Assembly (NCBI RefSeq): GCF_027568475.1
Contig: NZ_JANKZG010000002.1
Span: forward strand, 305,295-369,294
Direction: 5' to 3'
Length of the DNA stretch: 64,000 nucleotides
Source: Acinetobacter sp. HY1485
GTDB lineage: Bacteria; Pseudomonadota; Gammaproteobacteria; Pseudomonadales; Moraxellaceae
Positions 48,627 to 57,215 of this stretch are shown one piece after another; the stretch's first letter is position 1, and the number at the start of each line of letters is the position of its first letter. The position numbers and the translations under genes were made by a program. The notes below the pieces were generated by a model, which saw only the letters and a list, made by a program, of their open reading frames with translations, was not told where the DNA came from and did not search any database.

Positions 48627-49160
48627 ATGAACTCAGTTTTAGCATTTTGGTTTAATTCCCAGCATCAACCATTATGGTTTAAACAAGATGATGCCTTTGA
48701 CCAAATCATTCACGAACAATTTTCGGATCTACACCAAGAGGCTCGACAAGCTGAACTTTGGTCATGGCGCAAAACCATCCAAGGGCGACTTGCCGAAATT
48801 ATTATTTTAGATCAATTCTCACGTAATTTATTTAGAAATACACCCAATGCGTTTGCTCAAGACACAATGGCGTTAACCCTTGCACAAGAAGCCATTACTT
48901 TAGGACTCGATCAAGAACTGCCCCAACAACAACGTGCGTTTTTATATATGCCTTTTATGCACAGTGAATCACAAAAAATTCACGAATACGCGGTAGAGCT
49001 TTTTACAGATTTAGGTAATCCCACAAATTTAGAATTTGAGTATCAACACAAAGCAATTATTGACCGCTTTGGACGTTATCCCCATCGCAATACAGCCCTT
49101 GGTCGTACTTCTACCAAAGAAGAACTTCAGTTTTTAACTCAACCCCATAGTCACTTTTAA
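48627..49160 (+). CDS. DUF924 family protein
   Basis: A 177-aa cytoplasmic, helical protein of the DUF924 (YjgH-like/TPR-like) family. Recognisable: VLAFWFNSQHQPLWFKQDDAFDQIIHEQF, the strongly conserved LAEIIILDQFSRNLFRNTPNAFAQD and RAFLYMPFMHSES, and YQHKAIIDRFGRYPHRN. The function is unknown; the fold is all-helical. It precedes a lipoprotein gene by 3 bp and a DUF445 gene further on, probably one operon. Confidence 0.88.
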   Translation: MNSVLAFWFNSQHQPLWFKQDDAFDQIIHEQFSDLHQEARQAELWSWRKTIQGRLAEIIILDQFSRNLFRNTPNAFAQDTMALTLAQEAITLGLDQELPQQQRAFLYMPFMHSESQKIHEYAVELFTDLGNPTNLEFEYQHKAIIDRFGRYPHRNTALGRTSTKEELQFLTQPHSHF

Positions 49161-49163
49161 ACG

Positions 49164-49670
49164 ATGAAAACACTTACTTTACTTTTAGCAGGCAGTCTAA
49201 TGCTTGGTGGTTGTGCCACATTAAATGCACCGCTTACATTTAATCAGTTAGGGAATTTTTCAACCTATCCGCTCAATGCCCAAACATTTCGGATTCGTTT
49301 TGATGCAAGACAAAATATTAGCTATGGTACAGCTCAAGAAATTGCCTTAGTACAATCTGCTCGCACCACAATCCAACAAGGTTTTCGCTACTTTGAAGTC
49401 ATGAACGACCCAAGTAATCGTAATGCACCACCTCGGCAAAGTATTGTCTATAACAATAATCCTGTTTTGTTTCCTCGCCCATTTTTAAACCCATGGAACG
49501 ATGTGCCACAAGTGATTACTACAGAACCAAGCGAAGTGTCTTATACCATCAACTGTTATAAAACAGCCCAAAATCCAAATGCGTTTGATGCCAAACTCAT
49601 TTTACAAAACCTAGGTGCAAAATATGGTATTAATGAAAATGGGGCTATTATAGTGCCACCTCCACGCTAA
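49164..49670 (+). CDS. Small lipoprotein, CC0125/CC1285-like
   Basis: A 168-aa protein starting with a lipoprotein signal (MKTLTLLLAGSLMLGGCAT; lipobox LGGC). The mature part contains FRIRFDARQNISYGTAQEIALVQSARTTIQQGFRYFEVMND, resembling the CC0125/CC1285 lipoprotein family, for which no function is known. It is 3 bp after the DUF924 gene and 21 bp before the DUF445 gene. Low hydrophobicity of the rest indicates a periplasmic or outer-membrane-anchored globule. Confidence 0.78.
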   Translation: MKTLTLLLAGSLMLGGCATLNAPLTFNQLGNFSTYPLNAQTFRIRFDARQNISYGTAQEIALVQSARTTIQQGFRYFEVMNDPSNRNAPPRQSIVYNNNPVLFPRPFLNPWNDVPQVITTEPSEVSYTINCYKTAQNPNAFDAKLILQNLGAKYGINENGAIIVPPPR

Positions 49671-49691
49671 TATTGGTTTAGGATTTAATTT

Positions 49692-50999
49692 ATGAGTTTA
49701 AACGCTCAAACAATTTCACCCAGCTTACAACGTAGTAAACGCTTTGCCACCATTGCACTAATTATTGCCGTGTGTGCTTGGCTATTATTGATGATAAGTG
49801 CCAAATTTTTGCCACAATACACCACCTTTTTACATATTTTAATGTTAGGTGCAGAGGCAGGCGTTGTAGGTGGTTTAGCCGATTGGTACGCCATTACAGT
49901 GTTATTTAGAAATCCTTTTGGGCGTTTACCTATTCCGCATTTTTTACGTGACCATACCGAGATTATTCCGCGTAATAAAGCCCGTATTGCCGAATCGATG
50001 GGACGATTTGTACAAGAGAATTTTTTATCCCCTAAAATTGTAGAACAAAGTTTACAACGTACAGACCTTGCACAGCATGCAGGGCAATGGCTTGCCAACC
50101 CAAATAACAGTACGCAAGTCACACAGATGATGCAACAAACGTTGCCACAAGTTTTTGATTTTGTAGAACAACAACAAATTGCTACTTTTATTCAAAATAA
50201 CAGCGTGCAATGGGTACAAAATACCAAAATTAACCGCCTTGCAAGCGAAATGTTACGCGCAGTTTTAGAAAATGATTTTCACCAAGATGTATTACAACAC
50301 GCGTTAGATTTAGCTCATGAATGGGTACTAACTCATCCCGATGAAACCCGACGCATCACAACCAAACTGTTTCAAGAATTTGGTATTTTAAAACTGTCTA
50401 AAGGTGCAAGTTGGCTTGGTATTGATATGCAACAACGCACCATTGATACCTTTGTTGAACAGCTTGAAGAGATGCTTAAAAACCCTGAACATCCTTGGCG
50501 ACAACATATCGAAACCTATGGCAATGACTTAATGCTTGCTTTACAACAAGATGATAGCGATGCAAGCATACGCCTCAACGCAAGTAAAAATGCACTGATT
50601 AATAGTCCACAACTACTTAATTTTATTAGCGGTGCAGTGGTAATTTTATTTAATGCCCTTAAAGAAGATTTACAAAAACCCAATTCGGGCGTTGCTCATA
50701 ATCTTCGAGCAGCCATTGAACTGTTGGGACAAAATTTAATTGAAAACCAAGAAGTACGACAGCTATTAAACCAACGTATGAGCACACTTGCTATTCATTT
50801 TAGTGGACAATATAGCAATAAAATTATCCGCTTTGTCAGTGGACGAATTCAAGAATGGGATTCTAGCGAAATGATCGCCAAAATTGAAAACGAAGTGGGT
50901 GGTGATTTACACATGATTCGTGTCAATGGTGTGGTGGTTGGTGCATTTATTGGTTTGGTTTTAGGGGTTATCCGTGCAGGTATAGAATATATTCTTTAG
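49692..50999 (+). CDS. DUF445 inner membrane protein (YjiN-like)
   Basis: A 435-aa protein with membrane helices at the N-terminus (ATIALIIAVCAWLLLMISAKF, LMLGAEAGVVGGLADWYAITVLF) and one at the C-terminus (VNGVVVGAFIGLVLGVIRAG). The signature GGLADWYAITVLFRNPFGRLPIPHFLRDHTEIIPRNKARIAESMGRFVQENFL is that of DUF445/YjiN, whose function is unknown. A long helical middle is in the periplasm or cytoplasm. It is the last gene of the DUF924-lipoprotein-DUF445 set. Confidence 0.88.
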   Translation: MSLNAQTISPSLQRSKRFATIALIIAVCAWLLLMISAKFLPQYTTFLHILMLGAEAGVVGGLADWYAITVLFRNPFGRLPIPHFLRDHTEIIPRNKARIAESMGRFVQENFLSPKIVEQSLQRTDLAQHAGQWLANPNNSTQVTQMMQQTLPQVFDFVEQQQIATFIQNNSVQWVQNTKINRLASEMLRAVLENDFHQDVLQHALDLAHEWVLTHPDETRRITTKLFQEFGILKLSKGASWLGIDMQQRTIDTFVEQLEEMLKNPEHPWRQHIETYGNDLMLALQQDDSDASIRLNASKNALINSPQLLNFISGAVVILFNALKEDLQKPNSGVAHNLRAAIELLGQNLIENQEVRQLLNQRMSTLAIHFSGQYSNKIIRFVSGRIQEWDSSEMIAKIENEVGGDLHMIRVNGVVVGAFIGLVLGVIRAGIEYIL

Positions 51000-51392
51000 A
51001 ATGCTTTACTCTACTTCTAATCAAAGATGGTTTTGCATAAAATTTATTAAATAGAATAAGCTCTGCATAAAACCATCTTTAAAAAAAGTCTTTATCTTTT
51101 TTAAGAAAGTACCCATAAATTTATATGACAGGTGCATCAGCCTTTTAAAAAATAGATTTATCCAGAATATGCTTAAAAAGATAATTCATGCCATTCAAAA
51201 AACAATGGTATTCATTTTAATAATTTCGCCTAGTTCTTCTTTAAATTTTATCAAAGATATGAAATCAAAAACTTCTTTTAAAACTATTGAAATAGGACAA
51301 TATTTCAACGTTAGCTTTTAGATAATTTTACCTTGTTAAAATTATGAACCTCCATTAAAGTTAATGTTTGTATTTTAACCAAATTAATTTTT
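51000..51392. other. AT-rich gene-free stretch with inverted repeat
   Basis: No open frame with coding character. It holds the inverted repeat at 51023-51080 and T/A runs. It could be part of an old insertion along with the small membrane gene that follows. Confidence 0.5.
51023..51080. repeat. 12-bp inverted repeat with wide loop
   Basis: AAAGATGGTTTT (51023-51034) and AAAACCATCTTT (51069-51080) are perfect complements separated by 34 bases. It could be a large terminator-like hairpin for DUF445, but only a poly-A follows on the plus strand. Confidence 0.75.
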
Positions 51393-51731
51393 ATGTTCAT
51401 AAAACAAAAAGAAAAATACAATATATTTTCTCTTAAAAATCCTGCTGATAGATGGGTCATTATCATAGGAAGTGTATTTTTCACAGCATATTTAGTCTTT
51501 GTTTCTATTTTAAATTTATACGATACGCTTTTATCTAGACAACTTAATCTAAACTTAGATTATTGGATTTTTATCCTATTAGCACTCGCTACATATAATT
51601 TAAAATCAATAAGCTCTAAAACTCAAATTAAACTTATTCAGGTTACAGTATATGGCACAGTTGCAGGTCTGCTTATTGATGCACTTACACTTCTTTTTGC
51701 TTATATTATTAAACTGCTTGAATGGCTATAA
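51393..51731 (+). CDS. Small integral membrane protein of unknown function
   Basis: A 112-aa protein with three predicted membrane helices (about residues 22-42, 56-70 and 80-108) and lysines in the N-terminal tail, so the N-terminus is probably cytoplasmic. I recognise no family. It has AT-rich codon use, no good ribosome site, and gene-free AT-rich DNA on both sides (about 390 and 400 bp), all of which suggest acquired DNA. The frame is open and hydrophobic in a coherent way, so I think it is real. Confidence 0.6.
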   Translation: MFIKQKEKYNIFSLKNPADRWVIIIGSVFFTAYLVFVSILNLYDTLLSRQLNLNLDYWIFILLALATYNLKSISSKTQIKLIQVTVYGTVAGLLIDALTLLFAYIIKLLEWL

Positions 51732-52135
51732 ATAATCCTTTAAAAAGTTATAAGATTAGATAAGTAATACATTAAAAATATCATTTAAGTATCCGAATCT
51801 CTTTAAATAATAGATAAATTTACTTCTCATCATCAATATGCTTTTGTTCAAGATAATTTCTAGTAAAATGATATTTTAACCATGCTTAACCTTACCTATT
51901 TGTTACTTAATCATTTTAATAAAATTCGGTTGAATTAATACATTTACTCTTATCTTATTTCATTCACTTTTAATATTTTTTATTTAATAAAATTATAATT
52001 TTTCAAAAAAATTAATACCTTATGTAATTAATACGATGTTTACGTATTTTTTCATAGGTATTTTGCAAGGAAATATAACCATTTTTTACTTTTCTAATTA
52101 TTTATATTAATGTGATAACAAATAAATCTAAGTAT
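51732..52135. other. AT-rich gene-free stretch
   Basis: Very AT-rich with long T- and A-tracts. I find no hairpin, gene or repeat. It must contain the promoter of the MFS-tautomerase pair. Confidence 0.5.
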
Positions 52136-53392
52136 ATGATCATGGAATCAGAGAATTTTTTCGAAAAATTATCCGTTCAAAAGAACACAACTCGCCTCGC
52201 TTTTTTTAATTTAGGCTTCTCCATGGCAACATGGGCATCATTGATTCCATTCTTAAAATTAAAGTTAGGACTAAATCATAATGATTTGGGATTACTTATT
52301 TTAGGAATGGGATTAGGTTCAGTTGCTGCTATGCTGATCACAGGACGTATTATTAAATATTTAGGTTGCCGTTTTATTATTGCAGTTTCATCTTTAATTT
52401 TTATCCTTACCTTACCCATCGTCACCAGTTTAACTAGCATTCCAATCATTGCAATTTTTCTTATATTTTTTGGGATTGCATCTGGTGCAACAGGCATTGC
52501 TGTTAATTTCCAAGGCGTTATTATAGAAGAAAAATATGATCGCCCTATAATGTCTAACTTTCATGGCATGTGCAGTTTAGGCGGACTTGTCGCTGCACTT
52601 GCAATGACCTCTTTATTTCATTTAGGACTATCACCTTTAAATACAACATTTTTAGCTGGACTCCTCATGTCTGTGATTGCTGTATTTTCAACATTAGGTG
52701 CAATGAATAAATCGAGTGTCAATACAACCAACAAACCAAAAGTAGAACAACTGCAAGAACCTGTTAAAAAGTTTTCAATTCCTCATCCTATTATTTTAGC
52801 GCTTGGTATGATGTGCTTTATTGCATTTTTAACAGAAAGTACTGTTTTAGATTGGAGTGGCGTTTACCTGACAAGCAACTATCATACGTCATTGTCTAAT
52901 GCGAGTTTAGCGTACAGTTGCTTTGCCGTAACCATGACACTATCTCGCTTTTTTGCCCACATTGTTTTAAAGAAAATTGGCGAGAAAAAGTTAATTTGGG
53001 GTAGTTCTATTTGTGCAAGTTTAGGTATGGCAATTGTCGTTCTTGCACCTACTGCAGTTTGGTATTTTGTTTTATTTGGCTATGCTTTGGTGGGCTTAGG
53101 TCTATCAAACATTGTTCCCATTTTATTCTCACGTGTGGGTCGTCAAGACTTTGTTCCTAAATCTCAAGCTTTATCTTATGTATCAATTTTAGCATATTCG
53201 GGTGCATTAAGTGGCTCTGCATTGGTGGGCTTAATTGGGCAACAAACAGGTTTAACGTTTGTATTTGCATTTATTTCAATCATGTTGTTATCTATTGCAA
53301 TGTTTAACTCATATACCTTTGTGAAAAAACGTCGTAAAGAGCGTAAGTTAAAAAAATTAATGCTGACTCAAAAAGATGTAGATATCGCCTAA
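52136..53392 (+). CDS. MFS transporter (FucP/YbjJ-like)
   Basis: An inner membrane transporter of about 418 aa with twelve predicted helices and a central hydrophilic loop near residues 190-215. The N-terminal part shows AFFNLGFSMATWASLIPFLKLKLGLNHNDLGLLILGMGLGSVAAM and GRIIKYLGCR, typical of the YbjJ/MFS group. The substrate is unknown. Start is uncertain: GTG 52112, ATG 52136 and ATG 52142 are in frame without a clear ribosome site. It is followed 12 bp later by a tautomerase, so the pair may take up and convert an aromatic or organic acid; that is inference. Confidence 0.82.
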   Translation: MIMESENFFEKLSVQKNTTRLAFFNLGFSMATWASLIPFLKLKLGLNHNDLGLLILGMGLGSVAAMLITGRIIKYLGCRFIIAVSSLIFILTLPIVTSLTSIPIIAIFLIFFGIASGATGIAVNFQGVIIEEKYDRPIMSNFHGMCSLGGLVAALAMTSLFHLGLSPLNTTFLAGLLMSVIAVFSTLGAMNKSSVNTTNKPKVEQLQEPVKKFSIPHPIILALGMMCFIAFLTESTVLDWSGVYLTSNYHTSLSNASLAYSCFAVTMTLSRFFAHIVLKKIGEKKLIWGSSICASLGMAIVVLAPTAVWYFVLFGYALVGLGLSNIVPILFSRVGRQDFVPKSQALSYVSILAYSGALSGSALVGLIGQQTGLTFVFAFISIMLLSIAMFNSYTFVKKRRKERKLKKLMLTQKDVDIA

Positions 53393-53404
53393 GAGGTAAA
53401 TAAT

Positions 53405-53620
53405 ATGCCATACGTTAATATTAAGATTACCCGTGAAGGGGTCACTAAAGAACAAAAGGAACAACTGATTGCAGGCGCAACACAGTTATTGGTAGATGTA
53501 TTAGGCAAAAACCCTCAAACCACCATTGTAACGATTGATGAAGTAGATACTGATAATTGGGGAATAGGGGGTGTCCCTGTTACAGAACTTAGAAAAGATG
53601 CAAAAAAAGATCTCCAATAA
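53405..53620 (+). CDS. 4-oxalocrotonate tautomerase family protein
   Basis: A 71-aa protein whose mature N-terminal proline (MPYVNIKITREGVTKEQKEQL) is the general base of the family. The conserved TIVTIDEVDTDNWGIGGVPV segment follows. Family members tautomerise 2-hydroxymuconate or dehalogenate small acids; the true substrate is unknown. A strong Shine-Dalgarno (GAGG) precedes the ATG and the MFS transporter gene ends 12 bp upstream, so they are cotranscribed. A terminator overlaps the stop codon. Confidence 0.92.
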   Translation: MPYVNIKITREGVTKEQKEQLIAGATQLLVDVLGKNPQTTIVTIDEVDTDNWGIGGVPVTELRKDAKKDLQ

Positions 53621-53634
53621 GGAGATCTTTTTTC
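53603..53634. terminator. Bidirectional terminator between tautomerase and DUF378 genes
   Basis: AAAAAGATCTCC and GGAGATCTTTTT pair around AATAA, overlapping the tautomerase stop codon. It also lies just after the DUF378 stop on the other strand. Confidence 0.87.
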
Positions 53635-53636
53635 TA

Positions 53637-53840
53637 TTAACGTTTGGTGAGCTTTGTGCCTGTATAAATTAAATAAATTGCCGATAAACCCACTAATACA
53701 TAAATGATGCGAGATAATGCACTCATATCACCAAAAATTGCTGAAACTAAATTGAAGTTAAAAGCACCTACTAACCCCCAATTTAATCCACCTACGATGG
53801 TGAGTACATATGCAATCCAATCTACTGTCGACATTCTCAT
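53637..53840 (-). CDS. Small DUF378 membrane protein
   Basis: A 67-aa protein with two helices: VDWIAYVLTIVGGLNWGLVGAF and LSRIIYVLVGLSAIYLIYTG. The GGLNWGLVGAFNFNLV pattern is that of DUF378, a family of unknown function found as single small genes. A strong Shine-Dalgarno (AAGGAAA) precedes ATG 53840. It is convergent with the tautomerase gene. Confidence 0.9.
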   Translation of the reverse strand: MRMSTVDWIAYVLTIVGGLNWGLVGAFNFNLVSAIFGDMSALSRIIYVLVGLSAIYLIYTGTKLTKR

Positions 53841-54085
53841 TTTTATTTCCTTTGCTTAATTAGTATTGTTTTTTTATTTTATAAAAATTACTTTATTTCA
53901 TTGTTTGTTATTTGAGCATTTTTTGTATATTTAACATACATTGTAATCTAACGGTGAATCTTGCTTTGAATCAAATTTTTAACGGTTTTCTATGCAATAT
54001 CAAAGAAACCAAAATTAAAAATATCGTAAGTCATTAATTTAAAAATTTTCAATAAATACAGGCCTTAAAAAGAAAGATGTGCTTA

Positions 54086-54826
54086 TTAATTTTTGTAAAT
54101 AATTTGGGTAGGCAGTACATACCATGCTTCTAAAAAATTAGCTTGAGCCAAGGCTTGTTTTAAGCGATCAGACATAAACATAGAACCTTTAAGTGCTGGG
54201 TCATGCCATAAGTCTAGGTCGCAACTTAGTGCCTCGCTAGATACTGCAATTGCATGATCAAATTCATCTCCTGGGCATAAAAAATAGTGTTGTACTCCTC
54301 CATTTAAATATTCTAAATTACATAATTCGCCTTCACAGCTTTCTGGCATTAGGTAAGAACGCCATGAACTTTCGGTTAGGTTCATGAGGTAGTAGGTTTC
54401 GTTATTTAGCGGTTGGTTACTTTCTTGGTCATACAAGCGTAAAGGGAAAAACTGTGTACCTTCTGCTAACTTAAATTGTTGTAACAGCTCATAACATTCT
54501 TTTGTAAACAGTTTATAACCATCAGATATTTTAAAAAAACCTTTAAAATTTTGGTGAATATTGGCAGGTACATGATAGGCATACATCGTAGTAGGGGGCT
54601 GTTGAATGGGTAATTTTTTATAAGCTAAATATGTATTTTTAATATCAATAGCTATATTCATTAGTTGCTCCCATTCAGTTTGTTCTTTTGGAGTACGTGG
54701 TTGTTTATACTCTAGCTCAAACCATCGGTTGTAATCATATAAGCTAGGAATAGAAAAGCCAAAGCGGTAAGTTTTGTTATGAGATTCTTGGGTTTGCATA
54801 CAACTATACCAAACAGGGTTTAACAT
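54086..54826 (-). CDS. DUF1629 / Imm11-like protein
   Basis: A 246-aa cytoplasmic protein. Its C-terminal half carries the pattern of DUF1629 immunity-type proteins: LWHDPALKGSMFMSDRLKQALAQANF, with SEALSCDLD just upstream. Such proteins usually neutralise a polymorphic toxin delivered by T6SS, T5SS or related systems. No toxin, VgrG, PAAR or CDI gene is adjacent, so this is an orphan. AGAG nine bases upstream supports ATG 54826. The region has AT-rich flanks. The exact toxin target cannot be inferred. Confidence 0.72.
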   Translation of the reverse strand: MLNPVWYSCMQTQESHNKTYRFGFSIPSLYDYNRWFELEYKQPRTPKEQTEWEQLMNIAIDIKNTYLAYKKLPIQQPPTTMYAYHVPANIHQNFKGFFKISDGYKLFTKECYELLQQFKLAEGTQFFPLRLYDQESNQPLNNETYYLMNLTESSWRSYLMPESCEGELCNLEYLNGGVQHYFLCPGDEFDHAIAVSSEALSCDLDLWHDPALKGSMFMSDRLKQALAQANFLEAWYVLPTQIIYKN

Positions 54827-54999
54827 TGTGTATTCTCTTTATGATTCACTATAATATTCTAATATATTTTAAAAAGTTAAATGTTATTCATCTAATATTT
54901 GAAGATTGAGTTTTTTATTTAAACATCACAACAAAGCAACAGTATTGTTTTACACCTTTTTCTTTTATGCTTGAATAAAACACAACATAAGAAGATACA

Positions 55000-56364
55000 A
55001 TGAAACAACGTCCATTAGTGACAGAGCAACACCTTTGGAAATCTTTTTTCTTTTTTTTACTGCCACTTATTGCCACCAATATTTTGCAAAGCGTTTCAGG
55101 TACTTTAAATACGATCTTTGTAGGGCAAATGCTTGGTGTCAATTCAGTTGCAGCCGTCGCTGTATTTTTTCCAATCTTGTTTTGTTTAATGGCGTTTATT
55201 ATTGGTGTGTCGTCAGGTGCTTCTATTTTAGTAAGCCAAGCATGGGGCGCTCAAAATACAGAAAAAGTACAGCAAGTTGTGGGTACAACCATTTTTTTAA
55301 CGCTTATTTTAGGGTTTTGTATTGCAGGGTTTGGGATTACTTTTGCCTCACACATTTTAACGGCGTTACAAACAGATACCACCGTGATGCATCTAGCATT
55401 GCCTTATATCCGTACCATGTTGGCAGGAAGCCCATTGTTATTTTTATACATCATGTATACCTCTTTATTACGTGGTGTGGGCGATAGCGTAACTCCACTG
55501 GTTGCGTTAAGTATGACCACCATGATTGGGCTATGTATCACCCCTGCCCTCATTACAGGTTATATGGGCTTGCCGCACATGGGGATTTTATCACCTGCAA
55601 TTGCCGCGATTGTGGGTAATATTGCGGTACTTATTTTTTTAAGTTTTTATCTAAATTATAAAAAACATACTTTACGCCCCAACCAAACGCTATTACGTCA
55701 TGTCAAATATGATAAAAAATTGATCAAAAAAATTCTAAAATTGGGTATTCCAACAGGCGTACAAATGGTCACAACCTCACTTGCAGGCTTGGTGATTGTC
55801 GGCTTAATTAATACATTTGGTGCACATGCTACCGCAGCGTACGGTGCTGTTAATCAGGTAATGAACTTTATTCAATTTCCTGCCCTCTCCATTGCCATTG
55901 CCACATCCATTTTTGTGGGGCAAGCCGTGGGTGCCAATAAAACCAATTTACTCTCCAAAATTACACGTACTGCCCTACTTATGAACCTCATGATTACAGG
56001 TACATTAGTCACAATTGCCTATTTGTTTTCTAAACCACTGATGCAACTGTTTATTACAGATCCGTCTGTTGTCACGCTTGGGCAATCACTATTATTTACT
56101 GTACTTTGGGCAGTTTTATTTTTTGGGGCAAGTGCTATTTTTGCCTCTACAATGCGTGCCACAGGTACAGTAAACCTACCCATGATTATTAACATTGCCA
56201 CAATTTTGTGTATTGAAACACCGTGTGCCTATTGGTTTAGTCACATGTGGGGGCTTAATGGCATTTGGATGGCGTATGCTTTATCTTTTGTCTGCTTATG
56301 TATCTTTCAAGCAAGTTACTATTTACTGGTTTGGAAGAAAAAAGAAATCAAACGACTCGTTTAA
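55000..56364 (+). CDS. MATE family efflux transporter
   Basis: A 454-aa inner membrane protein with twelve predicted helices in two halves, each beginning with a segment like FLLPLIATNILQSVSGTLNTIFVGQMLG and KLGIPTGVQMVTTSLAGLVIVGLINTFG. These are typical of NorM/DinF-type MATE exporters, driven by Na+ or H+ and often exporting cationic drugs. The substrate is not readable. It is alone between the immunity-like gene (divergent) and phoB, and the Pho box begins only 8 bp after its stop codon. Confidence 0.9.
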   Translation: MKQRPLVTEQHLWKSFFFFLLPLIATNILQSVSGTLNTIFVGQMLGVNSVAAVAVFFPILFCLMAFIIGVSSGASILVSQAWGAQNTEKVQQVVGTTIFLTLILGFCIAGFGITFASHILTALQTDTTVMHLALPYIRTMLAGSPLLFLYIMYTSLLRGVGDSVTPLVALSMTTMIGLCITPALITGYMGLPHMGILSPAIAAIVGNIAVLIFLSFYLNYKKHTLRPNQTLLRHVKYDKKLIKKILKLGIPTGVQMVTTSLAGLVIVGLINTFGAHATAAYGAVNQVMNFIQFPALSIAIATSIFVGQAVGANKTNLLSKITRTALLMNLMITGTLVTIAYLFSKPLMQLFITDPSVVTLGQSLLFTVLWAVLFFGASAIFASTMRATGTVNLPMIINIATILCIETPCAYWFSHMWGLNGIWMAYALSFVCLCIFQASYYLLVWKKKEIKRLV

Positions 56365-56372
56365 TCATAAAA

Positions 56373-56442
56373 CTGTCATTATACTTTCATGAAAAATTCA
56401 TAAAAATTGCTGAATCTGCCCCCAATGCAATACTACTGTCAT
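56373..56442 (+). promoter_or_regulatory. Pho box upstream of phoB
   Basis: CTGTCAT-TATA-CTTTCAT (56373-56390) fits the PhoB-binding consensus of two CTGTCAT repeats with a four-base spacer. Another CTGTCAT lies at 56436-56442. They sit 55-125 bp before the phoB GTG, consistent with positive autoregulation of phoB-phoR in phosphate starvation. Confidence 0.8.
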
Positions 56443-56496
56443 AATTAAACTTTGTAATATGGGCAGCCAAGCCGTGGTTAAATAGGATGTGACACT

Positions 56497-57204
56497 GTGA
56501 AAGAAGACTACATTTTAATTGTAGATGACGAATTACCCATTCGTGAAATGATTCATACTGCGCTAGATATGGCAGGCTTCCAATGTTTACAAGCAGAAGA
56601 TGCAAAACAAGCCCATCAAATGATTGTGGATCAACGTCCTGCTTTGGTTTTATTAGATTGGATGCTCCCCAATGGAATGAGTGGTGTAGACCTCTGCCGT
56701 CGTTTAAAACGTGATGAAACATTAGCCGAAATTCCTGTGATTATGCTCACTGCCCGTGGCGAAGAAGACCACAAAGTACAAGGGCTAGATGCAGGTGCAG
56801 ACGACTATATGACCAAGCCATTCTCTACCCGCGAGCTTACATCACGCATTAAAGCCGTACTTAGACGCTCAAATGCACTCAGTGGCGAAAAACAAATAGA
56901 TGCCAACGGTTTAGTATTAGACCCTGTAAGCCAACGCGTAAGTTTTGGCGACAACATTTTAGAAATGGGACCAACCGAATACCGTTTATTGGCATTTTTT
57001 ATGACCCATGCCGAACGTGCGTACACGCGTGCCCAACTACTTGACCAAGTATGGGGTGGTAATGTCTATATCGAAGACCGTACAATTGACGTTCATATCC
57101 GTCGTTTACGCAAAGTCTTAGAACCTTTTGGCGTAGACCGTTTTGTTCAAACTGTCCGTGGCACAGGTTATCGTTTTTCTACCCGTGCAGATGCGCCTGC
57201 TTAA
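56497..57204 (+). CDS. phoB: Phosphate regulon response regulator PhoB
   Basis: A 235-aa OmpR/PhoB-type regulator. Receiver domain: [14 protein letters not shown] with the phosphoacceptor D54 in [10 protein letters not shown] in VIMLTARG and K in [10 protein letters not shown]. The C-terminal winged helix contains [52 protein letters not shown], diagnostic of PhoB. The start is GTG with AGGA nine bases upstream. It activates phosphate uptake genes when phosphorylated by PhoR, encoded 11 bp downstream. Confidence 0.95.
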   Translation: MKEDYILIVDDELPIREMIHTALDMAGFQCLQAEDAKQAHQMIVDQRPALVLLDWMLPNGMSGVDLCRRLKRDETLAEIPVIMLTARGEEDHKVQGLDAGADDYMTKPFSTRELTSRIKAVLRRSNALSGEKQIDANGLVLDPVSQRVSFGDNILEMGPTEYRLLAFFMTHAERAYTRAQLLDQVWGGNVYIEDRTIDVHIRRLRKVLEPFGVDRFVQTVRGTGYRFSTRADAPA

Positions 57205-57215
57205 GATTTTAAATT

